Shown here piece by piece: positions 33,488 through 45,637 of a DNA stretch of 64,000 bases. The stretch's first letter is position 1. Each line of letters opens with the position of its first letter. Under the pieces are notes generated by a model. That model was not told the DNA's origin and did not search any database. It saw only the letters and a program-made list of their open reading frames with translations. Source of the DNA: Diatrype stigma (Eukaryota; Ascomycota; Sordariomycetes; Xylariales; Diatrypaceae); NCBI GenBank assembly GCA_022225965.2, contig JAKJXP020000042.1, forward strand, positions 248,001 to 312,000. The letters are read 5' to 3'. A program made the translations under genes and the position numbers.

Positions 33488-33896
33488 ATTCACCGGCAGG
33501 CCTTATGTCATGGAGGTGCATCAGATTAGCTATATAGTCTCTAGACCGTTTCCAACCCCCCTGAGGTACGGAGTATATACCTGCGTACGTTGTATAATCA
33601 TGAAATAGAACGGCCAATGCCGATCTTAGTCAACGGGGTTAGTTAAACTAGACTCCTTGAAATGTTGCCGAGGTACTTCCTAATTGGGAGATATACTCCA
33701 GGCCACCAACGCACTCTGTAGATCCCGGAGGACTGTCGTTCGGATATTAGAAACTACTAGGTGGCTAGGTAGACGCTATATAATTTTTATTTTGTTTTAT
33801 GCATTGTGTCTATGTATGTGTAGCTGTACATAATAATCACGAGGCCCGATACATACTTATCTACATGCCAGCGGAGGCAACGATCTCCACGATCAT
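33488..33896. other. Spacer, no gene seen
   Basis: AT-rich 3' flank of the PIG-N gene and the decayed SDR. No coding evidence. Confidence 0.5.
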
Positions 33897-36800
33897 CTAG
33901 GTATCCTCCGATGCGGGCTTATCAGGAGAGATAGAACTCTGTCCGCTTGTCCCATTCGGAACCCGAGGGGCCGTCTCTCCAGGTGCTTGAGCTTCGGGTG
34001 CCGCTATCTCCGCCACCGCCGCTGTCCCATTCCCGTTCGTCTTGGCAGGGGCTTGCTGGCCCTTGTTAGCTGTGAAGGCTGTAGGCTGTCTAGGGTGGTG
34101 GTCCACTTCGATGCCGCTAATGAACAACGCGCTGACGCCTTCTAGGGCGGCCACGAAGACGCACACTAGACTAGCAATCGAGAAGTGGCTAATGGTCGAC
34201 CCGATCTCGAGCCAAGAGCCCTCGTCCTTCACCACCCAGAAGAAGTAGAGCGTTAGGATGTCGCTAAGCGCCATCACCACCATGAATAGGGCTGATGGCG
34301 CCACGCCCAGGCGCTTGTTCAGGACGCCCAGGTTGGCAGAGATGAGGGCGAAGGGGATCATGATCTTCAGGATTAGAAGTGCGCCTTGCGAGAAAGGGTC
34401 GAACACCGGTATGAGACGGTAGACGCTCTGCAAGCTGAATGACGAGATGGAAGCGATGTTGCCAGTGCTGAAGAAAGCGGATTGCAGGAGCACGAAAAAG
34501 AACAGCGCGACCCGGGCATCCGAAAGGGTCAGGGGTCTGAAATGAGATGCTACCGCACTAACGGCTACTTCCGCAGGATTTTTAGATTTCTCTGTCTCGT
34601 TGGCATCCGAATTCAAGAAAACGCTCCTGTGATGTTCTAGCCGAACCCAGGTCAGAAGCGTCAGGCTGAAGGTGAAATAGAATAGCCCTTCGTATGAGAT
34701 GGTCAAAATGACGAAGGTTGGAGCGCAGGTCAGGAAGATGACAAAAAGCCTGTGAAGGTAATGCGTGTTGGGCTCGAGCCGATGGGCTATGGGCATTAGG
34801 AATGACACAATCAGCACCAACCAGCCGACTGCCTGGTTGCCACGGGGTAAGCCTTGCTTGGCCTGCAAAGAAAGGGCACTTGATCGAGTTACGAGCATAG
34901 CCAGCAAAATCAATCCAATCTATAGACCGTCAATTAGTACTCCAACCACATTGGACTCAGAAAAGCTTACTTGAACACCAAGTATTGTTCGTGACAGCCG
35001 ACGGGTTTTCCGTGGAAAACTGGCTCTGACTGAACTCGATCGATCGGCTAATATCTCATCTTCGAAAATGAGATACAAAATACCAGCGATCACCATCAGT
35101 GAACCTCCAATCATGCTATTATAAGCGTTAATGAGAGCTTCTTGAGGAAGGGATGTGTGACTTACATAAGAGGAATATTTTCGGTCTTGTTTGCTGGTAG
35201 CAGAGTGAACGTGCTCATAAGGAGGCATGATGCTAGCCAAGTTGCAACGAGCACAGCATGTTTCTGTAAGAAAGACACTCCACTAGCTACGGGGAAGAAT
35301 CCAGCGATAATAAAGAGTACAGTGAAGACTTCTCGGTGGATGTATCCAACAGCCTAGGTATATTAGTATTGATTAGGCTTAATTGTGAGAAATCTTGTAC
35401 TTACTAGCGATTGGATTATGCCTACATAAGCGACGGCATTGAAAACAAACGATAGGGTATTGGCACTGGAGTTAACATGGCCGAATAGGACCTGTCCACC
35501 CTTGATCAAGCTATTCCTGCGCGCAAATACTTCTTCCCAGAAGAACACGGGAAAGAACGCGTAGGCGTAATATGTGTATGGTGACTGGGAGACGATGAAC
35601 GACGCATAAAACAAGACCAGAGCCGAGGAAAAGAAGACAAGACCACCTGGACTCCTCGAAGACTGCTCTGTCCCTTGCAAAACGTACAAATCAACGACGC
35701 GCGTCACGGCATAAGCCATCCACCCAAGATAACCAACTGTTATCAAGGCCCTCAAAAACAGCCAGTCGTAGGTTTGTAGGTAGCGCATCCCCTCGAGGCC
35801 GATCTTCATCAATGCTGCGGATTCCTCAATGGCCTCCTCGTGATTTCCCTCGTCAATCAGCTTCTTGATCGATGCGAGTCGAACTTCTGCTGGGAACCCA
35901 TGGTCCTCGCTGAGGGGTCGATAAGGCTGAAACCTCAATTCTCTCGCACTCTTGCCCTCTGCCTTGACCCGATACATTTCTAAGATTTCTCGTGCGTTCA
36001 GAAGTGACGCCTCTGCCTTCTCTTTAATACTGGCAGAGAGATATGACAGCGGCAGTTCACCCACGGAGTTAGCAGGGAACTCGACTCCAAGCAAGTGGGC
36101 CATCAAGGCGGCTACGTCGGCCTGCGCAACATCGTGCCTCTTGATTTTATCCAAATTCCAGTCCGAGGAATAAGCATCGTGTCCTGGCGCAGGCCCATCA
36201 GAAATGACCGAAGGCTTCGCGACACCGGAGCCCCAGGCGATCAACGGGGTTCTCGTATTATCGGGATGCCCATCGCCATGGTTTCCCCAATCACTCATGC
36301 CATGATCGGCAGTGAAGACAAACGCAGTTCTGTCGTCGCCGTAGAACTTCTGGATCAACGCGGTCATCTCTTTCACCCCCTGGTCTACAACCTGAATGTT
36401 GTGAAGATACTCTTTGGAATAAGGCCGGTACGAGTGACCGGTAGTATCGAGACCTAAAAGATGGAGGAAGAAGGCCACCTTCTTCTGCCTGAGAGCATCG
36501 CCCAAGGTCCGGTTCTTTTCTGCGGCAGCAAATAGTTCCTTGACGTGATCGAATACCCAGTAATCGAGATGGGTAGCTTCCTGTGAGAAATCTTCAAATT
36601 CGGCATCGTAACAGTAGGCGTCGATCCTCCCCGGCGTTGCGCCTTTCTCGAACATTGGCAAAATATCAGGGCTTCCCCAGCTCCAAGTGTGCGTGCTCCG
36701 GTTGAAGACGCTATCGAAATTAACGGGATTCAGCTTCCAGCCTGTCGCGACAGCCGAGACATCCTCGTATAGACCAGCTATCAAGGCGACGTGGCCGGGG

Positions 36801-37211
36801 CGCGACTCTGTGGGGACTCTGGTATGCGAGACTCCGAAGGTGCCGTGTTCCAAGACTCGGGAGCGCAGGAAGGGCGCAAGGGGTCGCGGGGTCAAATCAT
36901 CGTCGGTTTCGGGATAAGGTACTGGGAATGACTGAAAAGCCTTATCGGCGCGTAGACCGTCGCCTGTAGTGAGTCTGCTCAGCTCTCATGTTTGATAATA
37001 AGCACTCGGAAGGGGGTGGTGGGTTGTGCTTACCAACGAAAAGAACAAGGCGATCCGCAGGCGCTTTCGTTCCACTCGGCCGATCTGGACTGAAGAGTTG
37101 CATGCCACTAACGATAGGGCTGACGAAGTAAATATCGAAAATGGAATAAATATAAACAAGGTGGAAGATCATGGCAATGGCCAAGAACCTAAAGCGACCA
37201 ACAGCCGCCAT
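33897..37211 (-). CDS. mcd4: GPI ethanolamine phosphate transferase 1 (PIG-N/Mcd4)
   Basis: Five exons: 37211..37034, 36963..35405, 35353..35166, 35115..34971 and 34919..33897, giving 1030 aa, close to the family length. The product adds phosphoethanolamine to the first mannose of GPI anchors in the ER. An N-terminal signal anchor (RFLAIAMIFHLVYIYSIFDIYF) is followed by a lumenal alkaline-phosphatase-fold catalytic domain. Its metal-site motifs are all visible: VGDGLRADKAF, the nucleophile region THTRVPTESRPGHVALIAG, LLGLDTTGHSYRPYSKEYL and FTADHGMSDWGNHGDG. From about residue 470 the protein is a multi-spanning C-terminal membrane domain ending in a hydrophilic Ala/Pro/Asn-rich cytosolic tail. 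The gene diverges from the RAD17-like gene. Confidence 0.95.
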
Positions 37212-38170
37212 GATTGCGATTTAGGGGCCCGTAGCTAGAAGGTTATGTTGGCGATTCTGGTCTACTTATTCTTATTCAGTCGTTTACCGGTAGGCATAAA
37301 GAGGTGGATGAAGGTTAATGCGCCACAGACCGAAGCACGAAATCGAAGAGGGGGAAACGGGTGACGAGAAGTAGAATTAAACAATCTAGGGCAAAGAGCC
37401 ATTGGGTTTGACGAAGCGTTGAAACCGACAATGCGATGCGACTTGCGGTCCAAGATGCTGGAAAGAAATTGGACCATCAAGGTATAGAAATGCGAACATC
37501 GAAAAGTGTAAAGGACAGCAGCGCGAAGAGAGACACGCGCTTACAGGGATCTCTGTTCTTACAGGGGATCCCGACGTCACTGTGTCCACTGCAGCCCGGG
37601 TCTGGCCAATGCCAGTGCCATCTGCCAGAAAGGGGCCGCTAACTGCATCAGGGTCATAGGGGCTGTATGTATGTACATCGTACCGCTGTAGGGGTTTTGA
37701 GACTTGCGTAAGGTGCGGGTTTAGCTCTCCATTTATCGCTACAGCAGCTCTCCATTTACCCAGTTTTGTAAGTACATACATGTACATATCCATGGATGTA
37801 TTGTACCAGACACGCTTGGTAGCCACTGCCCAGCGCGGTATTGCACGCGTTAAGTACTGAGTGAAGACACCTGCAATCGCTTAACAAAGCTGAACGGCTG
37901 TTTGACACGTCGAAATTAAGATATCGCTGCCTTCTTCAATTCCAGGCTAGAACAACATGAAGTCTGTAGAGAAGCATTACGCAACGTCGGTCGCTTGAAA
38001 CAAAACAAGGTCCCTACTTCCCTACTTACTCGAAGACTCGCTCAGGGATAACACCACATTGACATCGACGTTGCGACACTCGGCTCCCTGTCGGTTCCCT
38101 GATGGGATATTGCCATATGTGAACAAAAAACAGATGTCGGCGTTATACCACGCCATTCCATTGAGCGGCT
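37212..38170. promoter_or_regulatory. Divergent promoter region, mcd4 and rad17
   Basis: 959 bp between divergent start codons. I see no other coding sequence. Short TACATGTACAT-type repeats occur near 37665-37795. No specific transcription-factor site is claimed. Confidence 0.45.
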
Positions 38171-41029
38171 ATGGCGCCGCCTACGAAACGACGGAAACGC
38201 AATGTCGTGCAAACATCAGATGACGAGGAAGAAGAGGGGCAATTTGGGCAAACAAAGTCTCAAGCCAATACTATAAACAATTATCTCTTTTCCTCGCCTG
38301 AAAAGCCCCGACCGGCTCCTACCACGACGAATGCAACGCGACAAGCCGCGACATCACCCACTCCGAACCCATCGAGGAAATCGTCGAGGCTGCTGTCGAA
38401 GCCAGCCATAAAACCCCTGCAGCCTCAAAATCCAAACAGCTCAGGTATCGCCAAGAATGACTTCAAGAGTGCAAGTGCGAGCCCAGAGAAAGCGAGGACC
38501 CGGCCGGTGTCAAAGGGATCCCAATCGGAGAAGGGGAAGTCAGCAGACCTTGTCACCTTGTTCTCAAGGCAGGCGGAGCGTGCGCCCAAGGCTCCCAGGG
38601 TTCCACCCAAGAAGCTCGACGACATCATTAGCGACCCCATATCAGTGTCGGATGACGATGAGGTTGGGGAGCATAGGGCTGCTGTCGCCAGCCGCGTAGG
38701 AGAGACTGCCCGGAAGCGCTTTCGAGATAATACCTCCCAAGCGACTTCGGCTTCTTCCGTACCAGCGAGCCAGAAATTTCTCCGGCCGTCTCGTCCACCC
38801 GTTGATCACGATACGGATGATGGACACCGGCCATGGTCTGAACGATTTACACCATCAAACCTGAGCGAACTAGCCGTGCATACAAGGAAAGTCGCCGATG
38901 TTCGCCGGTGGATAGAGGGCGTCATGGCTGGCCGGTTACGGCAAAGGCTGCTCATCTTGAAAGGGGCTGCTGGCGCGGGCAAGACGACGACAGTACGGCT
39001 GCTCGCTAAAGATATGAAATGTGAGCTACTTGAATGGAGAAACCCGACCGGGTCCTTCGGGGCTGCCCAAGGTTTCCAGTCCGCCTCGGCACAGTTCGAC
39101 GAGTTCATGGGCAGGGGCAGCAAGTTTGCTCAGTTAGAAACTGATGTGGAGATTGCCTCCCCTCCTAGTAGCGCCAACGACAAAGCTCGCGATGACACCC
39201 GCAAGCTCATTCTCATTGAAGAGTTTCCAAACACATTCGCTCGATCTTCGACGGCTTTGACATCTTTCCGGAACACAATCATAGAGTTCCTTTCTAGGAG
39301 CACGCCCTCCCTCGCCACACTTGGACGCCAAGAGCCTGAACCCATCACCCCCGTCGTGATGATCATATCAGAAACCCTCCTTACTACGACCTCGGCATCA
39401 GCCGATAGTTTTACAGCCCATCGACTTCTCGGTCCGGAAATCATGCGGCATCCCGGGGCCGGCATAATTGAATTCAACCCCGTAGCCCCCACGATTCTTG
39501 CAAGTGCGCTCGAGTTGATAGTACAAAAAGAGGCTCGAAAGTCAGGCCGCAAGCGAACACCAGGACCCCTTGTTCTTAAGAGATTGGGGGAAATTGGTGA
39601 TATCCGGAGTGCAATATCCTCACTAGAGTTTTTATGTCTCAAAGGGGATTCGAATACGGATTGGGGCTCGAAGGTGACCTTTACCAAACCGAAACGAGGA
39701 GGCAAGAACGGGGTCGCCCTGACCAAGGGCGAGTCAGAGAGCCTGCAACTTGTCTCTCAGCGGGAAGCAACTCTCGGCATCTTTCACGCGGTCGGTAAAG
39801 TGGTATATAATAAGCGAGGTGAAGTACCTATAGATAGGAGAACCCCAGAGGGACAAGCAGAGATACTACCCGAGTACCTAGCTAGTTACTCTCGGCCAAA
39901 ACAGTCCGAAGTTAGCGTCGATAGTCTGATCGATGAGACCGGAACCGACACTCACACGTTCATATCGGCACTTCATGAGAACTACGCGCTGTCATGCGAG
40001 TCCACCGGCCCTTCCGATCCGAACTCTCCTGTAGATTACATGAATGGGTGCATCGAGTACCTCTCGGACAGCGACCTCCTATGCCCGTCCTGGGACATAT
40101 TCTTCGGCGGCCGGAGAGGCGGCGGCGGCGGCTCCTACGGGCGCGATTCCAGCCAGGTCCTGCGCCAAGACGAGATCACCTTCCAGGTCGCGACGCGCGG
40201 GTTGCTCTTCTCCCTCCCCTGCCCGGTGAAGCGGGTCAAGACCGCGCCCCCCGGGAGGATCGGTGGTAGCGGCGGCGACGCGTACAAGCTGTTCTACCCC
40301 ACCAGCCTCAAGCTCTGGCGCGACAAGGAGGAGCTCGAAGCTCTCGTCGATCACTGGGCCACAACGCTGCTGAAGGGTGGACACAACGAGGCAGGCCTCA
40401 ATCGCCTGACAGACGGCGCCTCGGCATTCCGGCGGCCCAGGACAGCGGCGAACAGCAGCAACACTAATACCAACACCAGCGGCGGAGATTGGATCAGCAG
40501 ACAGGCAGCACTAAGCCAAGACCAACCGCCGCCGACCGCCGCCCCACCCCTTCTCTCCCTAGGTAGCTCCGCACGCAGGGAGATGCTCCTCGAGCGGCTC
40601 CCGTACATGGCGCATATTGCGCGCGGCCAGCAGCAGCAGCGGAGGACCAACAATACTTCGTCGCTGCAACTGCTACTTACCGGCGCCCGCGCCAAGGAGA
40701 TCGAGAAGGTCGTCTCGTTCACTGGGATCGGTGGGCCCCCCGCGGACGAGGAGGCCGTGGTTCCCGACGCGGACGACGACGACAGCCCGGCCGCTGCTGC
40801 CACCAATGGCGGCGGTGGTGGCGGCGGAGACGGTGCCGGTGGCCAGGATTGGGCCACGGACAAGCCGACCGAGGAGGGGTCGTCGCCGCGGAAGAAGAGG
40901 GTTCTTCGTCCGGGCATCCGGCCTCGAAACGCCGGGACAGCAGCAGAGGAAGAGGACATACAGGCGGCGGCGGCGCTGCCTTCGGTGCAGGGATTGGTCA
41001 TCAGCGATGATGATATCGAGGATGATTGA
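38171..41029 (+). CDS. rad17: Checkpoint clamp loader Rad17/Rad24
   Basis: Single exon, 952 aa. Rad17 replaces Rfc1 in an alternative clamp loader that places the 9-1-1 clamp on damaged DNA and activates the Mec1/ATR checkpoint in the nucleus. The first about 215 residues are basic and disordered, with an NLS-like KRRKR and an ET-rich stretch. The AAA+ core begins PWSERFTPSNLSELAVHTRKVADVRRWIE, with Walker A GAAGAGKTTT (about residues 264-273) followed by LLEWRNPTGSFG, and a Walker B-like LILIEEFPNTF in which Asp is replaced by Glu-Glu. Later Rad17 blocks (FNPVAPTILASALE, GDIRSAISSLEFL) follow. The C-terminal third contains a long Gly/Ser-rich insertion and a poly-Gly run, a basic SSPRKKRVLRPGIRPRN patch and an acidic end. 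It converges with MAD1. Confidence 0.92.
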   Translation: MAPPTKRRKRNVVQTSDDEEEEGQFGQTKSQANTINNYLFSSPEKPRPAPTTTNATRQAATSPTPNPSRKSSRLLSKPAIKPLQPQNPNSSGIAKNDFKSASASPEKARTRPVSKGSQSEKGKSADLVTLFSRQAERAPKAPRVPPKKLDDIISDPISVSDDDEVGEHRAAVASRVGETARKRFRDNTSQATSASSVPASQKFLRPSRPPVDHDTDDGHRPWSERFTPSNLSELAVHTRKVADVRRWIEGVMAGRLRQRLLILKGAAGAGKTTTVRLLAKDMKCELLEWRNPTGSFGAAQGFQSASAQFDEFMGRGSKFAQLETDVEIASPPSSANDKARDDTRKLILIEEFPNTFARSSTALTSFRNTIIEFLSRSTPSLATLGRQEPEPITPVVMIISETLLTTTSASADSFTAHRLLGPEIMRHPGAGIIEFNPVAPTILASALELIVQKEARKSGRKRTPGPLVLKRLGEIGDIRSAISSLEFLCLKGDSNTDWGSKVTFTKPKRGGKNGVALTKGESESLQLVSQREATLGIFHAVGKVVYNKRGEVPIDRRTPEGQAEILPEYLASYSRPKQSEVSVDSLIDETGTDTHTFISALHENYALSCESTGPSDPNSPVDYMNGCIEYLSDSDLLCPSWDIFFGGRRGGGGGSYGRDSSQVLRQDEITFQVATRGLLFSLPCPVKRVKTAPPGRIGGSGGDAYKLFYPTSLKLWRDKEELEALVDHWATTLLKGGHNEAGLNRLTDGASAFRRPRTAANSSNTNTNTSGGDWISRQAALSQDQPPPTAAPPLLSLGSSARREMLLERLPYMAHIARGQQQQRRTNNTSSLQLLLTGARAKEIEKVVSFTGIGGPPADEEAVVPDADDDDSPAAAATNGGGGGGGDGAGGQDWATDKPTEEGSSPRKKRVLRPGIRPRNAGTAAEEEDIQAAAALPSVQGLVISDDDIEDD

Positions 41030-41890
41030 ACTGCATGATTTGGTTGGTCGCTTCACATGGGTGAACTTGGGTACTTCTACCTTCGTACTTTAATGTAAAA
41101 CCTAAGAAGAGGAAAAAATATACCTACACCATCCAGGAATGGATGAGATGAGACGAGATGATTTGCTTGGGTTTGCGGGAAGAAGGGGGAGTGTGTACGG
41201 CATTACTAGGAGGTCGGTTAGTCAACGACCTACCGTGGCGTTTTGTTTCTATCTGTTCGATAGGCTGGGTAGGCAGGCCGGAGTAAGTAGGTAGATATCT
41301 ACTTTGCATCTTTCAAGAGCTATATTATAATTTTTGCCCGCATTTGTTCATATACCTGCTTGCTTACCCACTTGGGTATATATGTGTGTTATACGGATAG
41401 GGGGTACGTAAAGCCTTAGGCACTTCGTGTTTTGCTACTATGGCTTCCTAACTAGCTCAACTAACCACATAGGTACTCATGTAGCAGGTAGAGGGAGAAA
41501 AAAGGCAATGTAGCAACGGATATGGTAGAGATGGGGGTATAAGTACATAGCAATCCTTCAGTGTAGGTGTGGTATCGCGTTACCTTCCGAAGATCCGGCC
41601 CATCGACCAACATGCTCATGAACACCCGCCCGTCCTTTCGCCTGCAGATGGGCATATGTATGGCCTCTGATATCAACCGGAAGTAGGCATGGACCCCTTT
41701 CTTTCTTTTTTGCTTTCTCGTCCGAAATACGCTCAGCATTATGATTAGGTACAAGCATACGCCTATGTAACTCCGCCAGCCAGGCCCCTTTCTTTCCATC
41801 ATCACAAGAAACAGCAATGCCAATCAATCAATGTGCTCAGCTCCTCAATCTCGACCCGTCGTCCAAGTCCAAGTCCAAGCAATCCACCAA
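41030..41890. other. Convergent 3' spacer between rad17 and mad1
   Basis: About 860 bp with no supportable gene. The frame at 41461-41823 lacks motifs. It is mainly untranslated-type AT-rich sequence with TAGGTAGG runs near 41280-41290. Confidence 0.5.
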
Positions 41891-44453
41891 CTACCGTCCT
41901 CCCACGACCAGGTTCTGCGTCTGCGTCTGATCCTGGCCCTGGCTCTGATTCTGGTGCTGCTGCTCCTCATAGAACTCGAGGGTCAGGGCGGCCAGGAAGC
42001 CGGGGATACAGCCCTTGTCGCGGACCCAGAACTGGATCTGGTCGGCGATGCGGCGAGCGAAGGGGCTCTGGGGCCCGCCGCTGACCTTCATGGTGCCGCG
42101 CTCGCCGTCGAACACGATCGAGTTCTCGTGCTCGCCGTCGTCTGAGTCGGGGCTGGGACAGAACACGCTCTCCACCCGCATCTTCCCGTTCGGGATGAAC
42201 GTCACCGTCCACCCCAGCGTGCTGAAGATGGCCTCCTTGAACTCCTGCGACTTGAGCGCCCACACCTCCTTGAGCCGGCGCGCCCGCTTCTCCGCCGACG
42301 CCGTCGCCGCGCGCGCCTCGTCGACCTCGCGCCGCGCCGCCGCCAGCTGCGAGGCCGGGATCGTCGCCACGGCCGACGCGGCGGACGCGCTCCTAGCGCT
42401 GCCGCCGCCGGAGCTGCCGCGTCCTCCCGTCTTCTGCTGCAGCGTCGCGAGCAGGTCCCGGTTCTCCTTCTTGAGCGCTTCGAGCGTCTTGCGCTGGACG
42501 GCCTCGAAGTCCGACGTGGGGTTCGACCGCAGGGCGAGGACGCGCGTCTTGGAGGCGGCCGAGGCGGCCGCGAGCCGCTCCTTGGCCACCTTGTGCTCCT
42601 TCTGCAGCAGCTTGTGCTCGGCCTGCAGCTTGGCCAGGTCGTCGGCCAGCTTGCGCCGCTTACGGTTCAGCTCGCCGAGCTGCTCGCTCTCGTTCTCGTC
42701 ATTCTCGTCGTGGGGCCGCGCCCGCTTGGTGCCGGCGCCGGCGCTCGCGAGCGGCTCGGAGGCGCTGGCGCTTGCATTGGACTCGGCCGCGGCGAGCTCT
42801 TTGTGTAGGGCCTGGACCTCCTCCTTGTACTGGTCCACGAGCTTTTCGAGCTCGGAGATCCGCTCGACCCGGTTTTGGTCGTACTTCCCGGTGTCGAACG
42901 TGTCGTCCTCTGTGTCGAAAGTTTTTAGTTGAGCGCGGAGGTACTCGACCTCCTTCACGGCGAGGAGGCGTTGCCGCTCGAGACGAGCCTGCACTTTACC
43001 GGCCGAGACAGGAGCTGGCGATGTCTTCAGTTTCTCTATTTGAGCATTGAGGCTATTCTTGTCCTGCTCTAAAGACCTGATGATTTCGTCCCGCTCCGCA
43101 ACTTGCGGCTGGACTTCGCCGAGTCGTTCCATCAACGACGCCGAGGTGTACCGTTCCTGGACCAGTGCACGGGCAACAGCTTCTGGTGAGTCAAACTCCA
43201 TCATTCCATCGCCTGCCTCAGACTGCAGGTAAGCGGTCCATGCCAGCCGTTCATCCTCCAGCCGTTGGCGCTGTATGCGCTCCTCGTCTAGTTCGGTTTC
43301 TAGAGACTGGGCTGTCTCGAGTTTCCGTTGGAGTGATCGCTTCTCCTCCTCAACCACCTCGACGGCCCTGTGTATCTGGCGCAAGTGGTTCAGCTCGGCG
43401 TGCTGTTTAGCATTTCTGGCCTCAAGCGATCGTATATGCTGGACTTGGTCTGTGAGCTCGCGGCGAATAACAGCGATGGTCTCGGCATCCCCGGTCTGGG
43501 CCTTCAGTCGTAGAACATCAGCCTCAAGGTCGCCAATGTGTCTATCTCTGTCACTAAGCTGTTCCTGGGCCTGCTGTAATAACAACTCTCTGGCATGGTG
43601 AATCTGCTCGAAATCTTGTATTGTTTGTTGCATGCTTAAGACTTGAGTTTCCAAGTCGTTCAGTCTCTTCTGGTTCATGCGCTCCCCTTCTTCTTTGGCG
43701 GCAGATATATCTTCCAATTGCTCTCTCAGCAAGCGGGCCTCGTCGTCGGCATCGCGGGTTTTCTTCTCTAGAGCAGCCTTCTCTTCGGTTGACCTCTCCT
43801 TGACCTCATTGAGTTCGCTCACGATCCTCTCGTATTGTCGCAGGGTGTTACTTCGATCGCCCTCTGCCGTTTGCATCTGTTTGAAGTCTTCCTCTGCCTT
43901 TCTTCGCACTTCTCGCAGTTCGTTCTCATGCTGGAGCACTGCCATCTCCTTCTCTTGCTCGTCGTTCTGGATCCTGTACTGTAGTGTGGAGACTTCCGCC
44001 TTGAGCTCTTCTATCCGCTTTCGCTGCGTCTCGTACTCTTCGGCATCCGGAGGCGCGAGGTTCTCCTTGGAGCTTTCGCGCGATGCTGCGCGCATGGACT
44101 CGGCGCCCGCGCTCTGTTGTGAAGGCTGTCTGGCATGATGGGAAGTAATCGGTGGTGTTTCGCCGCTGGGGATGACGTTGTAGCTTGACTGAGAGGCGCG
44201 AAATGAGGAGACCTATCTCGATGATTAGAGTTACAGCTCCAATAGCTACCCAGTTCCGAGAGCTTGGAAACGGCAACGCGAGAGGTAGGTAGGTAGGTGG
44301 TAGGTAGGCGCTCGCACTCACCCTCGATTTCCGCAAAGGATCGTTGCCGCGCTGGAACATACTGCCGCCGCCGCTCATTCGAAAGCTTCCATTCATCGAC
44401 CCGCGCCGATTAGCGGATGTCGGGGTCTTGTTATTGGGTGAAGACTGCCCCAT
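41891..44453 (-). CDS. mad1: Spindle assembly checkpoint protein Mad1
   Basis: Exons 44453..44322 and 44212..41891 give 817 aa. The intron has donor GTGAGT and acceptor GATAG and joins DPLRKSR to VSSFRASQSSYNV. After a Ser/Asn-rich N-terminus with the phosphorylation-prone GSMNGSFRMSGGG, residues about 90-700 form one long coiled coil. The C-terminal part is diagnostic: RARRLKEVWALKSQEFKEAI contains the RLK Bub1-binding motif. It is followed by the globular head FSTLGWTVTFIPNGKMRVES and IADQIQFWVRDKGCIPGFLAALTLEFYEEQ. Mad1 recruits Mad2 to unattached kinetochores and nuclear pores and templates its closed form. A Gln-rich extension of about 20 residues after EFYEEQ is unusual. Confidence 0.94.
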
Positions 44454-45637
44454 GATGGCGAGGTCTAGCCGCGAGAACTAAAACGATGTTGGTGTCGATG
44501 CCAATGGCGATGGCGATGGCGATGGCAATGGCGATGGCGATGGGTTGGCGATGTTGAAAATACAGCGACACCTCCAGGACTTGCAGCCCGGACCGTGTTT
44601 ACCTTTGCCTGTACGTTTCCGGATTACCTAGGCAGGCGCGCTGGGCGCTGCGCTGGTTTGAGTTTGGCGCGATTCTAGAAGATTAGTGATTAGTGGGGCT
44701 ATGAATTCCGATAGATGAATGTTCTTTCCTTCTGCCAGCGCTGATAACATGTATGTATGTACATACACTAGCTGGACTACCCGTTTCTACCAATCAAAGA
44801 ACTGGTCGGTCAGCATCAGTTCTACCTGGCAATGGCTGTATGTAGTAGCCTAGTAGGTACATACGTAGCAAGAATTTGGTATATACATTGTAGGTAACTG
44901 ACCACATCCTTAGGGGGCAGGTACCTACATATGTAGGTATCTTCCATGGATTAAGTATTTAACTAGGCTGGTTGTCGCGATATGCTTACTTTTGCCTAGG
45001 TAGGTAAGGTTACGTCCATTCGTAGCTACATGTTGAATCGCATCTGCAATCACCATATGCCAGTTTCTACCATGTGCATACATAATACCTACCTTATCGT
45101 GAACTCTCCACTGCTCTGGATCCGTGACCCCCTGGAAGATCCCACGTCAGTGGCCATACTAGCCTGTGCTGGGCCAGGCTTTTCACTAGGGTTCTCCTAC
45201 CGCCGGCTACCGGGAAGGGCTGACCTATGCCAAGCCGCCGGGCCTTAGTTAAGGGCCCAAAGATTGCAGGCTGCCCCGGTGGGAGTTCACGGATACGCTC
45301 TTAATAAGAGCCTAGGACTGACGATGATGACATGAGCTTTGTCTCATCCCACCCAATATTCCAGCCTCCCTAGAAACAACCTCCACAACTCCCATAGCAT
45401 ACTGAACATCTTCTTCCTGTCCCTGTAGATTCCCCTATAGGCGCGGTTACACACACTTTTTCGAGCAACCAGAACCACATGGCTTCTTCCTGTCGATAAC
45501 CGAATTGCGGCTTTTGCTGCCCATCCCACCATTGACATTGTTCTTCCCTTTCCCTTTCCCCATCCCCGCTGCATCACACCCACTGCCCACAACATCCCGC
45601 GTTCCACGAGCTATCGCGCGTCGAACGACAAATAAAC
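44454..45637. promoter_or_regulatory. Divergent promoter region, mad1 and tam41
   Basis: 1.18 kb between divergent starts. It carries a GATGGC microsatellite next to MAD1, several TAGGTA/TACATA low-complexity stretches (44750-45010) and a pyrimidine-rich TAM41 leader. No other gene seen. Confidence 0.45.
44501..44545. repeat. GATGGC microsatellite
   Basis: Seven to eight GATGGC/AATGGC units start about 50 bp upstream of the MAD1 ATG, probably in its 5' untranslated region. The sequence is nearly the same as the array at 21433-21465. Confidence 0.8.

Noticed and set aside
42015..42932. 305-codon plus-strand frame opposite MAD1
   Set aside because: Ser/Arg-rich shadow frame; the opposite strand has the Mad1 C-terminal signature.
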